From contig VICG01000001.1 in NCBI GenBank assembly GCA_008692225.1, forward strand, positions 918,501 to 982,500: a stretch of 64,000 nucleotides of DNA, read 5' to 3'. The position numbers and the translations under genes are program-made. Positions within the stretch are counted from its first letter, which is position 1. Every line of letters starts with the position of its first letter. The notes beneath the pieces were generated by a model, which was given only the letters and a program-made list of their open reading frames with translations, did no database searches and had not been told where the DNA came from. This document shows, in pieces, positions 22,671 through 34,440 of the stretch. The DNA comes from Monilinia fructicola (Eukaryota; Ascomycota; Leotiomycetes; Helotiales; Sclerotiniaceae).

Positions 22671-23158
22671 ACGCAAGTGATTGCGATTGGCAATTATGAA
22701 GGTGTGGAGTTTGCTTGGTGGAAAATAGGCCACATCAACAAAAGCTTGCTTCCAAATTTACTGCTTCATCTTGTTGATCAAGAAGCTGTAGGTCATTGGG
22801 ATATTCATTGTAGTCAAAGGCAGACATAACAGGTCGGCTTTAGATAGTTAAATCAAGAATGATATGCCGGTATGTCTAATCTATGACCTTCGAGGACAGA
22901 TTCCCTTTCTCTAAAGAAGCTGGATATTTGATTCGTCATCACACTCCATGAGGTGCAAATTATGGCCAAGACAAGTCCCCATTCCCTACCTGTTTTTGCT
23001 TGTGGGATGGTGACAGCCACATAGACTTTCAAAGATCCGGGCACAAGAAGATGAATTGTTTGATATATATTCCACGCATTGAGTGAGCACTGTCAAATGA
23101 AGCTATTCAGAGTCCGTGAGCTCAAACGTCATGGGTCAATGTCAAACTCGAGGTCAAG
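22671..23158. other. Spacer before the transposon
   Basis: No supported gene. Confidence 0.35.
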
Positions 23159-23167
23159 CATCGGGCG

Positions 23168-23931
23168 AGTCGACAGGTCGGATGGACGTCCATCTGAGCT
23201 CCCGTGGACTCGGAAAAACGTCGGGTGGACTAGTGGGGCAAAAGTTATAAATTTGCATAAAATTCATAAAAATTCATAAAAAAATTATGCAAAAATTAAT
23301 TATTAATAAATTATAAATTTTAAGATTAAATTCTAAACGTTTTCTCTAAACGTTTAGAAAACGTTTAGAAAACGTTTAAGATTTAATTTAAAGCTTTTAT
23401 TAAAAAAATAATATAATTATCTTATATAAATTTATATTAATTTTATTTTTAAATTAGATTAGATTAAATATATATATATATAATATATAATTTTTAAAAT
23501 ATTATAATTATATTTAAATAATATATATATATAAATAATATATATATATATATAAATATATAATTTATCTTTTAAATAAAACTATATTAATTAATATATA
23601 TTTAAATTTATTATTATTAACTTATTATTTAATTAATATTTTAATATTAAATAATTAATTTTTTAATATTGAATATAAATATATTATTATTATTATTAAA
23701 AAAATTATAAATATTCTTAATTAGATTCTAAACGTTTTGAAAACGTTTTGAAAACGTTTAGAAAACGTTTAGAATTTAATTTCAAAAATGCATAATTTTA
23801 TGCATAAATTATGCATTCGGTTAAACGTCGGGTGGACTTGTGTAACGTTTTACAGTTGACCTTTTTTTTTTAAGAGATGCTCCCACAGGTCCATATGAGC
23901 TCAGATGGACGTCCATCCGACCTACATACCT
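23168..23931. mobile_element. Non-autonomous TIR element, 764 bp, with 9-bp target duplication (MULE-like)
   Basis: A perfect 27-bp inverted repeat sits at 23175-23201 and 23897-23923 (outer end AGGTCGGATGG; it contains the palindrome GATGGACGTCCATC). The 9-mer CATCGGGCG occurs directly repeated just outside, at 23159-23167 and 23932-23940, consistent with a target-site duplication. Nine-bp duplications are typical of Mutator-like elements. Sub-terminal copies of aacgtcgggtggact occur in direct orientation near both ends (about 23218 and 23826). The 23.24-23.82 kb interior is extremely AT-rich, with repeated aaacgttt motifs and no coding frame. The superfamily call is inference from duplication length. 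Confidence 0.8.
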
Positions 23932-24152
23932 CATCGGGCGGTACACAAGTAATTCGCGTCCTCCAAATCAAGCTTAGCGCGCCTCCTCGCGTAAAGTGGG
24001 TATCAGAAATCTCGCGTTCCAGCCTTCTACAATTCTTTCATCGATTCAACATCAGCTTCTCCGTTTTCAATTGATATACCGACTCCTTTCATCATCTCTA
24101 ATATCAAGCTCACAACTATACCTCGATTAATTCACCATACGAAGACCCAAAA

Positions 24153-24929
24153 ATGTTTCTCAAACGCAAGCGGTCTGAATCCGAAATCTCCACAACTTCA
24201 ACCCTCCTATCCAGTCCCCTCCACTCCAACAACCCCAATTCCATGCACATCGATTCTACATCAATCGCATCACCGAGTCTTCTGTCCTCGCGTACAAGGA
24301 AACGACATAGGGATAATCGACCAAATGAAGAGACCGTTCATCGTATGTCTCCTGAACCCAACAATGCTACGTCTGCGGATCAAACGTTAATCAACCCCCA
24401 CAGAACATACACTCTCCCTGCTATACTCAGCGCAAACAGCCGTCAAATATAAACACAAGCTGTATGCCGCCGCTCTCACCTTCCGCGATCTCGCCTCGTA
24501 CAATAATACCACATCCAGCAAACAATACCGCTCATCAAGCCTCACTCCACTCCTTTTGGCAACTACCATCAAACCGTCAAGTTTCACCTGGTAGCGATTC
24601 CTCTTATACATCATCTACATCCGTATCTCCAAAAACAACCACACATCCTCATCTGATACCTACCAATTGCGAAGATTGTGACGCATCACTAGCGAATCGA
24701 GAAAGCGGTGATGAAAATGGATGTGGATACCATGATGGATATTGATATGTATGGTGCTGGAGAGGCAAATCATGCATGTACAAGTTGTGGGAAGCAAGTT
24801 TGTCACTCTTGTGCCGTGAGTAATTTGGGGATGGACAGGAAATGTTTGGTTTGCGCGCAGGAAGGGATAGAAATGGGAAGAGATGGGTTGGAGGATTGGG
24901 CTGGATGGATTAAGGGGAAGAAAGTTTGA
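24153..24929 (+). CDS. Small fungal protein with C-terminal Cys zinc motif (two apparent frameshifts)
   Basis: Exon 1 (24153-24342) encodes MFLKRKRSESEISTTSTLLS ... RTRKRHRDNRPNEETVH, with a basic nuclear-signal-like stretch. A 61-nt intron (24343-24403, GTATGT...CACAG) joins it to QHTLSLLYSAQ. After that the conserved pieces lie in successive frames: QASLHSFWQLPS and NCEDCDASL (from about 24464), then MDVDTMMDIDMYG, CTSCGKQVCHSCAVSNLG and RKCLVCA (from about 24708), ending at 24929. Each step is a +1 shift, and removing two bases gives exactly 238 codons. I recall ascomycete proteins with this order (FRDNRP..., LYSAQ, SLHSFW, NCEDCD, Cys-rich end), all of unknown function. Four C-x2-C pairs suggest zinc binding. 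Assembly indels or true decay are both possible. Confidence 0.65.
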
Positions 24930-25871
24930 ATTGAAAGCGAAAGCGAATACCCAGTTTGCGTTTAGTCTGAGATATCTGGATCTATTAGTTGCTGTCTATT
25001 CTGTGTTGGTGTATAAAAGCTTGGTGTTGGAGGTGTAAGGAGAGGCCTCTTTTCCTGTACCAGGATATATTAGTCTGCAAGTAATGGACGAAAATTATGT
25101 TTATTTCGTATTCTGTAGATTTAGGAATATGGTTCGATTCTGCTCTTGGCGATTTTGATCTTCCGTGAGGCCACTGCTTACCGACTGATGAACTAGCAAG
25201 TGCTTCAATGACTCCTAGCCGGAATACATTACATCTTCCTTTAGCAAATGAGCTGCTAGAAATCAAGAAAGACTTTACCCTACTTTCTCTCAGGATTTTC
25301 TTCCGCTGTTTCAATAATTATTAGTTCACCTCACAAACTTTTGGCGTGACGAATTATCCCGTTGTTAACAGATCCCTCAATTTTCTTGCTAAGGCTCAAT
25401 TCATTTCTTAAATCTAACTCTACGACTACGCACAGCATATCTACTAAAAAAATATACAAGCTCATATGTCTAGTTTGCAATAGAAATTGATACTAAGTAC
25501 ATTAAATTCTACTTGGCTTGCCCCTTATATCTCTACAATACCCAGCATACTCTAAGTTTCCAGCAGGAAAGAAATAAATCTCTCCACGATGCAGATATTG
25601 AGCATGCCAAACCTACTCGATCATTATTCTCTTCTATTCCGTTCCGCGGGTAGCCATACCTCGAATTTTACATTTAAAACAAAACGATGCCGAAACAATA
25701 TCTAACCAAACTGAACGTAAGGGAAACCCACCTGATCAAACACCCCTTTGTTCTTCTCTCGTCATACGTACCCCCAAAATCTAAATACACACGCCCCTAC
25801 ACGACGATGCAATCTTCAAAAAACCACCCCATCACACGGCACACCAAGCACACCTTGTAACCACAACCAAG
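24930..25871. other. Intergenic
   Basis: No supported gene. The minus-strand frame at 24985-25314 lacks coding character. Confidence 0.4.
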
Positions 25872-26054
25872 ATGTGCAAAAGCGTCATCTTCGACTTCAC
25901 CTGTCCCCACTACTACGAGCGGCGACTCCGTCCCTGCACACACCAGCTCCGCACTCGATGCTCTCCCGAAAAGTGTCCCAACTACCACCGCGTAGACCGC
26001 GAGGCGAGAAGGAGATGCGGCACTTGTGTGGTAAGAGCTTGTGCTTGTGTATGA
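25872..26054 (+). CDS. Small cysteine-rich protein, about 60 aa (3' end uncertain)
   Basis: ATG at 25872 opens MCKSVIFDFTCPHYYERRLR, then CSPEKCPNYH and RRCGTC. Cysteines lie at about residues 2, 11, 22, 30, 35, 49, 52, 57 and 59, with a CPH/TH pattern. Small ascomycete proteins starting MCK with a CGH-like motif and C-x4-C are common, and metal binding is likely but unproven. The frame ends at 26052-26054, but GTAAGA right after the CGTC-V codons (about 26030) is a good intron donor, so the true C-terminus may lie in a later exon that I cannot place. The upstream C/A-rich leader fits a fungal 5' UTR. Confidence 0.55.
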   Translation: MCKSVIFDFTCPHYYERRLRPCTHQLRTRCSPEKCPNYHRVDREARRRCGTCVVRACACV

Positions 26055-29000
26055 ATATGTGAGTATGTGATGGGAAGTGGAGGATTATCATAAAGAGAGA
26101 TTCTTTGCCTGAGTATAGGGTATAGGGTATATGTAAAATTATTGAGGTCGGTGCTAGAATTATTCATCTGGAGTGAGTCATTGTAAGCTAGTACTTTACC
26201 TGGTAAGTGCCGTGTTATTCTAGACTCTCGTCTCATGATGTAAACTTATTGGTGATAAGAAACACAAATGCGGAACAAAATAATGATTAGTTTCCACCCG
26301 CAGAGAGGAAATATAAAATCGTGAAGAGAGAATATCATCCATCCCTCCAAATATAATGCGAACAAGTCAAGTAAGTGAGTGAGTGACCTTGCTCGTCTAA
26401 TACATTTACCGAACAGTGCCTTTCTTCCATCTATCCAGCTCGCTTCTGGATATCCCAACTAGCGAAAAGATGTGACGCTTTGTAATACCAAGTACCTGGT
26501 GACTCTTCACCCCTTTCTTTGAGCTCGCTAAGATGTATAGATTACACCAAAGGCTGAGAAGTTTACAGGGAAGGAATATATAGATGAAAGCATCTTAGAT
26601 TTCAACAATCTATCTTCATATGTATGTACATACAGTAATTCATCCCTTCCGAATTCAATGGTATATAGATCCCGAACAACCACTCCATCTCTCATGATAC
26701 GCGTAGTCTAGTCTTTGCGTAAACAAAGCCTAGTAGTATGTATACGCAGCGAAAGATACCAAATCTCATTTTTCAATACCAACAATCATCATCTCGTAAA
26801 ATCGTGATTCCATCCATCCCTTTTCCTTCTCTTCCTCTATCCCGTTTCACCACGAACCCTCACACCCGTAGCCCTCGAATATTTCATGAGAAGAATCCCT
26901 CATGATTCACCAGTTCAGTCAATGACTTCGATAAACACCCACTCCCAAACCCCCCCCCCCAAACCCCACTAACAACACTCCTCAATAACGCGCAAACCCC
27001 CTTCCTCAACCTTCCATCCGCCATTTTCGTTTGGACAGGAACCTGGTGTTCACCTAAACACACGTTTTAATTTCCATGCATGTATATACAAAAACACACA
27101 CATGCACACACACACATCACCCCCAACAATACCCCCCACCGTCAAATAAACGCAGCATCCCATCGCCCTTCCCACATCCTCTCTCCTCCACCCGATTTCA
27201 AACGCAGATCCAAAAATAACCCAGAAACAAACTGATGGTATCGTATACACTGCACTGCACAATCCGAACAACAAGCAAAAACAGCCCAGCCCAGCCCAGC
27301 GCAACAAATGGAATAATCAGCACCGTCCGTCTAGATTCCTTTCCATTTCCATTTCCATTCCCATTTCCATGCCCAACACCAAAACTACCGTACCCTCCAT
27401 CCCATCCATCTCACCCACCACTAACATCCAATCTCCAATCTCCAATCCCAACCTTCCAAGTACCAATCCAAATAAATCCCAATCCAAATCCCAATCCCAA
27501 TCCAACCCCCGCCCGATCCCAAAACCACCATCCCTACCTAACCTAGCAAGACAGAACGCACGCCCAATACACAACAGAAGATCCATCAATCCAACTACCC
27601 AACCCAACCCAAGTCACCTCCCCCATCCCCATCCCCCCATCCCCCCCAAAAATCACCCAATCATAAAACAACACAGGAAAAAAAAAAAAAAAAAAAGAAG
27701 AAAAGAAGAAACCCAAAAAGCCATCACTCACTCACACCGCTTCAACCATCATCGTATATATACATCACACCACCCAATCCACACCCCGCCTGCCCCCCCC
27801 CTCCCCAAGAACCTAGTATCCATCCATCCATCCATCCATCCATCCTCCATCCATCCATCAAAACCCAAGAGTATGAATAACTACCCATCCATCCATCCAC
27901 CCACCCACCCACCTACCTACCTACCAATATTTACATTGCACCCCCCCTGCCCCCCCGCACCCTCCACCTCCATTCTCAATTTTTTTTCTCCAGGCCCACG
28001 ACTCAGCTGGCGAGGGGAGGGGAAGGGAAGTGAAGGGAAGTGAGGAAGTATGAGTATCCATATCAGTAGAAGGATACCTAGGTAATCAGCAGTCACTAAT
28101 CACAATCACAAATCACAAACCACAGGCAAAGCATAACGACCAAAAATTGATGTCAAGGTATCTTATTATCCATTTTGTTTTATACCCATACATCCGTCCA
28201 TCCGTCCATCCATCCATCCCACTACATCCTCAATATCAAAACATCTCCACCACAACCACAACCGCAACTACCCTATGTATCCATTGTGTGATATCAAGTA
28301 AGCACTCCATAACCATCACGAAAATTGCTTAAACAAGCCATTCATTCTTATTCTTCTTATTCTGATCTGATCTTGGGTATCTCCATCTCCAACCAGCCAT
28401 GCAAACCCCCATCCCACCCTACACAAAACAAACCACCCGAAAAAAACTTCCCCCCCATCAATCAATCTCTATTAAGATACGATGAAAGAACAGTTTCCTA
28501 TCCTTTCACCAACATACATCCCATAGCAATCTATCCACATCCATCCATTACGAAAATATAGCACCTCTCAAGTAAGAAAGAATGCAATCCAGTAATGAAT
28601 GCATTCTTTGATCACTTCTCGTGCCCCAAAATTTAAATTGATTGTGACCCGATTCGATCCGAATGTAAATGTGCAAGAAGGGTATGAAGAGAACTAAAAC
28701 CTTCCCGCAGAAACAAAGAAATATGATCCACGCCTCAGAAGACCAAACTCCAATCCTTCCCATTTTTTTTTCTTCTCCAGTCACGATTTTCTTCCTCTTT
28801 AATTATTATTAAAAGGTAGATTACGCCCCGAAAAGAAACAAAGGAAAGAAGGAAAATTGGGTTGCTGAAGAGCAGTGTGTGTTGTAATTGTGTATTGCAA
28901 AAAAGAAAGAAACGCTAGAACGACAAGATGATTGTTTTGAAGAGAAAGTAAAAAACCGACGACTCGCTAAATGCCAGATATTTTTCGATGGGGGGAAAAA

Positions 29001-29218
29001 AAGAGGTCGATAAAGCGCACTGATGCCGAACACAGAAACGATGGAATCCCAAAGAATTGAGCGTGTGATCGGATGCTGATGAAACAACCGATAAAATCGG
29101 CACAATCAATACAAATTGTGGTACATGTGAGGGTGTTGGGTGGTATGATGTTCGAGATCAAAGTGTAGATGATGTCAAGAACGAGGATGATTCGAACAAA
29201 TCGGGGAAGGTGTCAGAT
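26055..29218. other. 3.1-kb low-complexity spacer, C/A-rich and G-poor on the plus strand
   Basis: No supported gene. From about 26,800 to 28,560 the plus strand is very poor in G and rich in C and A, with C-runs (26951-26961, 27785-27791), CCATTT-type repeats (about 27340-27370), CCAAT-type repeats (about 27425-27500), an A-run (about 27680-27697) and (CATC)n. Long open frames here on both strands are products of composition. Confidence 0.55.
27817..27921 (+). repeat. (CATC)n tetranucleotide arrays
   Basis: Two tracts, at about 27817-27859 and 27886-27921, the second grading into CACC and CTAC units. A shorter related tract lies at about 28190-28220. Confidence 0.85.
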
Positions 29219-30495
29219 TTATTGCATAACGATATCTTGCTGATATGACTGTTGCGAAAATTGGTGTTGTTGACTATATTGCATCTGAGCTTGAGGAGTT
29301 GGTGTGATCGGACACCTAGGTGCTGAAGTTTGATAAGGTTCATTTCGTTTCCAGTCCCTGGACCAAAATATTCTCCTTCGGGGGTGATTGGTGGTGTTAG
29401 GTAACCATTAATAACATGCTGTCCGTATACCTTCTGCGGGGTGCTGTAGACATCGTGTTGTTGCATTGGCTTCTGAACGGCTGCAGGCTCAGCAGGAGGT
29501 GTTGGTGGCGTGACGTGACATTGGCTCATGGCAGCTTGTTGAAGAAGAAATCGGCGAAGAATTTCGGAGACCTTCGAGAGATGTGGTGACGCATACTTTC
29601 TTGCGAGGACCGAGGATGGTTGGTTAAGTTGTCGAGAAAGACTCAACATTAAATCGGAATCGACCTGTCCATACGTATCCATCTCGGGGCATCCAAGGAT
29701 GTCTCTTGAAAGGGCTAATGATGCTCGGCCATGGCTGAAGGTTTGACTGAGACGAATTCTTTGTGGTATAAAGCCCATCTCGCAGATATACCAAGACATA
29801 TGCTCCACGGTCATATCTTCATATTCAGTCCCTCCAACAAGGGCCAATTGAAGCCAGCTATCGACAGTCGGGTCCAATCATCCACTCCAAGGTGTTTCAA
29901 CACGTGCCATTCCTTTGAGTGAACATCTCTTCGTCATATAATGAGCAGCACATCGACTTGAGTTCTCTAATCATGGGCACACGTTCCTTCTTGTCTCCAT
30001 ATTTGGCGGCGATGAGAAGTGCGGCACATCCAACCAATTGATAATGTCTCTTGTAGACAACTCGGCGGGAACAGTATCGGTCGAGAAGGTTAACGGCAAG
30101 GTGAAGTGTTTCTGGAAGAAGTTGAAAGGCAGAGTGAGCTTCGATGAGGAAGTCGATGAGATAAGGTCTCATGAACCATTGAATCTCTTGTTGAATTTCT
30201 ATCGATGCAACATCTGGCATGGTCGCCTCCTGTTGGAAATGTCAGCCCAAGATCACATGAAATGAGTATAGGATTCAGAATTATTGACCTCCATCGATGC
30301 CATATGATCAATTATATCATCCATGTAAGCATCACAAGCTTGTCTCGATAATTCATTGGCCATCGCTTCCTGCCTCTTCGACCCATCATCTTGATATATT
30401 TCTTGCGAATCTTGTCGAGGTTGTTGGCGTTGCTGTTGCTGTTGGAAAGTATTATCCTCCACGAAGAACGTGTCACAAGGTTGACTGTACGACAT
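29219..30495 (-). CDS. G1-type cyclin (Cln/Puc1-like), read-through needs about six small indels
   Basis: Exon 1 (30495-30289) encodes [15 protein letters not shown] with a Gln run. A 59-nt intron (30288-30230, GTCAAT...ACAG) precedes exon 2. The cyclin box starts at about residue 85 ([51 protein letters not shown]). After MFTQ the conserved text continues in shifting frames: EWHVLK (29908), MIG...[19 protein letters not shown], then [13 protein letters not shown] in one frame and [12 protein letters not shown] in another, [33 protein letters not shown]. The Gln-rich tail with [20 protein letters not shown] sits in a final frame ending at TAA 29219-29221. Such cyclins activate Cdk1 at the G1/S transition. 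The amino acids are conserved although the frame is not, which is unlike ordinary decay. Confidence 0.8.
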
Positions 30496-33230
30496 GTTTG
30501 AAATTGCTGGAAGGTGGTTTGGTATTTGGTATTTGGGAGGAACGGACGTCAAGTTCTCCAGGAGCTTCGGACTTGACAGTGGCTTTCGATAGACACTGGA
30601 TTGCTGTATTGTTGGGTGTGAAGGAATGTGTTGTATTGTTCAATAGAAACGATACTTTAGTTTTAAATTAATTATTAGAGAGTGTGGGCGAAAATATAAT
30701 TCGAAAATGAACGACAAGGGCCGATGGGGGAAAAAAAGATGGCGAAAAATGCAAAAAGTTGAATCTTCCAAAGCTGATATTGTCGAATGGCAGGGTGAAT
30801 ATCACTTTATAAGATTTAGAGGGAAATTCTAGTGAATTATTGGGATTAGCGAAACTTGCAACCGTACTTGTGGTAGAATCTTTGGCAAGGGAGAAGCCTC
30901 AAATTCATGTCGAGATGGACGATGAGAATGCTTCCTTGGGACATCGAGAACGTCGGGCGTGAAGCTAATGATGTATTGGGATTGGGTGGTGAGTGTGGAG
31001 GGGGGAAGAGGATGATGGGGGGGGAGGATTTGAGGAGTATATTTAGAAGGCAGTCAAGATTCCATGACTTACCAAGGTAGATCCCAAGAAAGACAATCAG
31101 AGGATAATGCCGTAGAAAATGTACAAGACAGGATGAATCGAGTAACGTGTCCGATCTTTAGCTATCTGAATTGCTTGAATGTTTGGTGTAATTACGTGCC
31201 GAGGGTCGGGGTGGAGGAGGAACGTAAAGAGGATTGTGGAAGAATGTTCAAAGTGAGATGCGCGACGGTTGGCATGTAAAGATGCTAACTAAGTAAGGGG
31301 AAACAAGAGTTAAATGTCTCAGTCAATGCCATGATGAAAGAAAGGATGTTGCTTGTTTTAAATTTGAATGAGTGAAAATGAAATGGATGGGTGGATGGAT
31401 GGATGGATGAATGGAGATTGGAGATTGGAGATTGGAGATTTTGGCATAAAGTATCAAGTATCCGGGGTGGGAAAGGTGGGAAGGGTGGGAAGGGTGGAGG
31501 GAGGATGAAAGGGTTCAAAGCTCACCTTGAATTTGTCGAGTATCTTGGGCCTTGGCTCTTCCACTGTGGAGTCAAATCTTAAAACTCCTTTTTCAATAAA
31601 AAGATGAAAAAGAGAGTTGAATGAAATTGAGATTGACGATTGGGTGATTGGCTATTGATGATTGACGATTGACGATTGACGGTTGAGGATTGACAATTGA
31701 CAATTGCCAATGAAAAAGAAGTACCACTTTGAAGATTATTGGAGGGGACAAAAAACAGACTATTACTTTCGAAAGAGCAAAACAGAAAGCAAAATACCGA
31801 GAACTAATAAATAATCCAAGGAAATTCTTTATTTCAGATCGAACGAAGTAATTGTGAAGAGAAGTATGGATTCGAAAACTGTTTGGCAGAATAACACAAT
31901 TTTTTTTTGGTTGCAGTTGAAAGTGGTTGAAGATTGAATTGGTTCTGAAGAGTAATATCGAATGAGGATGAGGATGAGGATGAGTGGTGAGTGGTGAGTG
32001 TGAGTGATGTTGAGTCGAGAGGAGAATTGATTTGAGTGAAGGTAAGAAGAAGAGGTATGTATTCACAGTGAGTAGGTGAGTGGTGAGTGGCTGAGAAGGT
32101 GAGTCGGTAGGTGGATGAGGGGTGAAAGGAGGAAGAAGGAGGATGGTGGATTTTTCGATACTGAATGAAATGATAAGACAATATAACAATTGTCCTTCAA
32201 ATACTGTTCAGAGAAGAATTGTCTTCGTTGTTGTTGAGACGAAGAGGGTTTGTTGAAGTGGAGAGAGGAGAGAGGGTAGTAGAATGGATGTCTTTAGTTT
32301 CTTTCTTTTTTCCTCGGTAGAAAGTGACAGTTATGGACAGTCGAGAGAGAGAGAGATCGATGGATTGATAGATAGAATAATAAATAGAAGAGGAGAGAAG
32401 AGATCAAGGAATATATGAATCTTGTTGTGGTTGTGTGTTTATATGAAGTTGCAATCTAGCAATCTTCCACCAAAATTCTATAGATTCGATGCTTGCTTGC
32501 TTGCCCTATGATTATTCTTTTTTCCAGCTTTCTTCGAGCTTCAACATAACCAGGTGTCAATTATCCAATGACCTCTTTTAATTCCCTTGGGTCTTAATTT
32601 GATATATGGAGAGGGTCTTTTTTGGAGGGGAAGAGGAAAAGAGAGAAGAAATTTAAGAGGAGGGAGGGAGAGAGAGAGAGAGAAAAGAGGAAGAGGGGAG
32701 GGGAGGTTGTGTAGTTCAAGGAGAGTAGTGAAAGAATGGATCGAATGGATCTCGAGAAGTAGGTTGAGAGTATGAAAGTACAGGACAGGACAGTAGTGGA
32801 AAGGAACTAAAGAGGGTCCTCTCTATACTCGAATAGGAAAGGTGGAAAGGGTTGAAAAGGTTGGAAAGATTTATTTATTACTTTTTGACATGGGGAAGAA
32901 AAGAGTGGAGTTTTGAATAAGTAGTTTTGGATAAGTGTGAGCTTATAAGGAAATAGTATTGTACACTGTACAGGAGAGAGGACTTGTTACGGAGGAGTGA
33001 GTTGAGAATGGATTAGAATTAAGAGTGAAGGTCTAATGAAGAAAGGTTGTTGGATGGATGGATGGATGGATGGATGGATGAATGGATGATGGATTTGATG
33101 ATGGATTGATTGATTGCTTGATGGATTAAAATTATTATTATTATTACCATTACCATTACCATTACATTACTATTGTTATGATTTATCTTATTTACTTATC
33201 TATTTACCATTGCTTTAATGACTTTCCTAT
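30496..33230 (-). promoter_or_regulatory. Long upstream/leader region of the cyclin gene, pyrimidine-rich on the coding strand
   Basis: About 2.7 kb upstream of the cyclin ATG without a supported gene. On the minus (cyclin) strand it is C/T-rich through most of 31.3-32.9 kb, the composition of fungal promoters and long 5' UTRs. GATTGAC-type repeats lie at about 31,635-31,700, GAGGAT/GAGTG repeats at about 31,965-32,010, GA-runs at about 32,640-32,700 and (GGAT)n at about 33,051-33,090. Long leaders are known for G1 cyclin mRNAs in yeasts; that this one is transcribed is inference. Confidence 0.4.
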
Positions 33231-34440
33231 TTTGGGTTAAAATCAAAAGACCCGTGGACGGGTTGATTATTTCTATATAGAAAAAGAGTATCTCAAATAG
33301 CGCTGGAGTTGATGTAGAGTACCTGTATCCATAGATGAAGGTATTGATATTTATTATCTAGTAGATAAATATTATATAGACAGATACTACTAGGTAATTT
33401 AGATCGATCTATGAATACTATTGAGATAGATTAGTTGGATAAGAAAGAAGAGGAAAGAGAAAAGAGAAGAATGAAAAGAAAGAAGAAGAATAATAAGAAG
33501 TAATGATTATAGATAGCCCTAAAGGTAGATATTATATATTTATAAACTATCTTTAATTTAAAGGCTATATAGCAAAGGGAATTCTTCTCTTATAGAATAT
33601 ATAGTAATATCTACGGAGTATATATCTAGAGGAATATAGAACCGGTACTATATAAAGAAAATAAATAACGAGGTTATATTTTATTAAATATATTTCTCTT
33701 TTATTTATTTATTCGTTTTTTATTAAATATTTATATATCTTCTCTCTATTTAATATCTCTTATTAGTATCATCTAGTATTATTTATATATCTTTAAATTA
33801 AAATAATTAATATATAATTAAATATTAAATAAAGTTCTAATTATTATTTATATTATATTAATAATTATAAAGTTTTAATAATATATTTTTATCTTTATAT
33901 TAATCTATTAAATCTACGAGTATTGAACGCGTTCTTTTTTATTAATTTATAATTCTTTAATACTAGTTTAATTATTCTTTTAAGATTATAATAATAATCT
34001 TTAATTAATATAAATATAACGAGCTTTAAGTATAGCCCTTTATAATCTTTCTTATAGCTCGTTCTATAGAGTTTATAAATCTATAAAAATAAAAAATTAT
34101 ATATATTTAAAAAGTATATAATTTATAGAATATAATTATTTACTTTAATATTATTTTATATATTATTCTAATTTATAATATTATATATAATAAATATAGA
34201 GTTTTTATATTCTTATATAGACTTATATAGTTTTTTAAACTAATTATCTTTTAATTAATAAAACGTTTTAAATATAAGAGTTTATAGATTATATAAGTAT
34301 TATAAATATAAATATATAGTATAGTAAATGTCTATTTATTTAAAATACTTTGTCTACCTAGTATTCATAGATTCACCTATTATAGATAGATTAAGAGAAA
34401 TATAATACTATAGTAATAAATTTAACTTAATGCTTCGTTG
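33231..34440. repeat. AT-rich block, probably an RIP-mutated transposon remnant
   Basis: About 33,480-34,340 is nearly pure A/T with few CpG or CpA. A 14-bp inverted match, ATCTATGAATACTA, lies at about 33,410 and (reversed) about 34,360, bracketing the block. Inward similarity beyond it is weak, so terminal repeats of an old element are possible but not shown. No coding frame. Confidence 0.45.

Noticed and set aside
27235..28043. Long plus and minus frames rich in Pro/Asn/His or Gly/Val/Leu
   Set aside because: They arise from G-poor, C/A-rich low-complexity DNA and CCAT/CCAAT repeats; both strands are open at once and no domain is present.
31593..32189. 198-codon minus-strand frame rich in Ser/Thr/His/Pro
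   Set aside because: It lies in the pyrimidine-rich cyclin upstream region, overlaps a second open frame, and shows no conserved motif.
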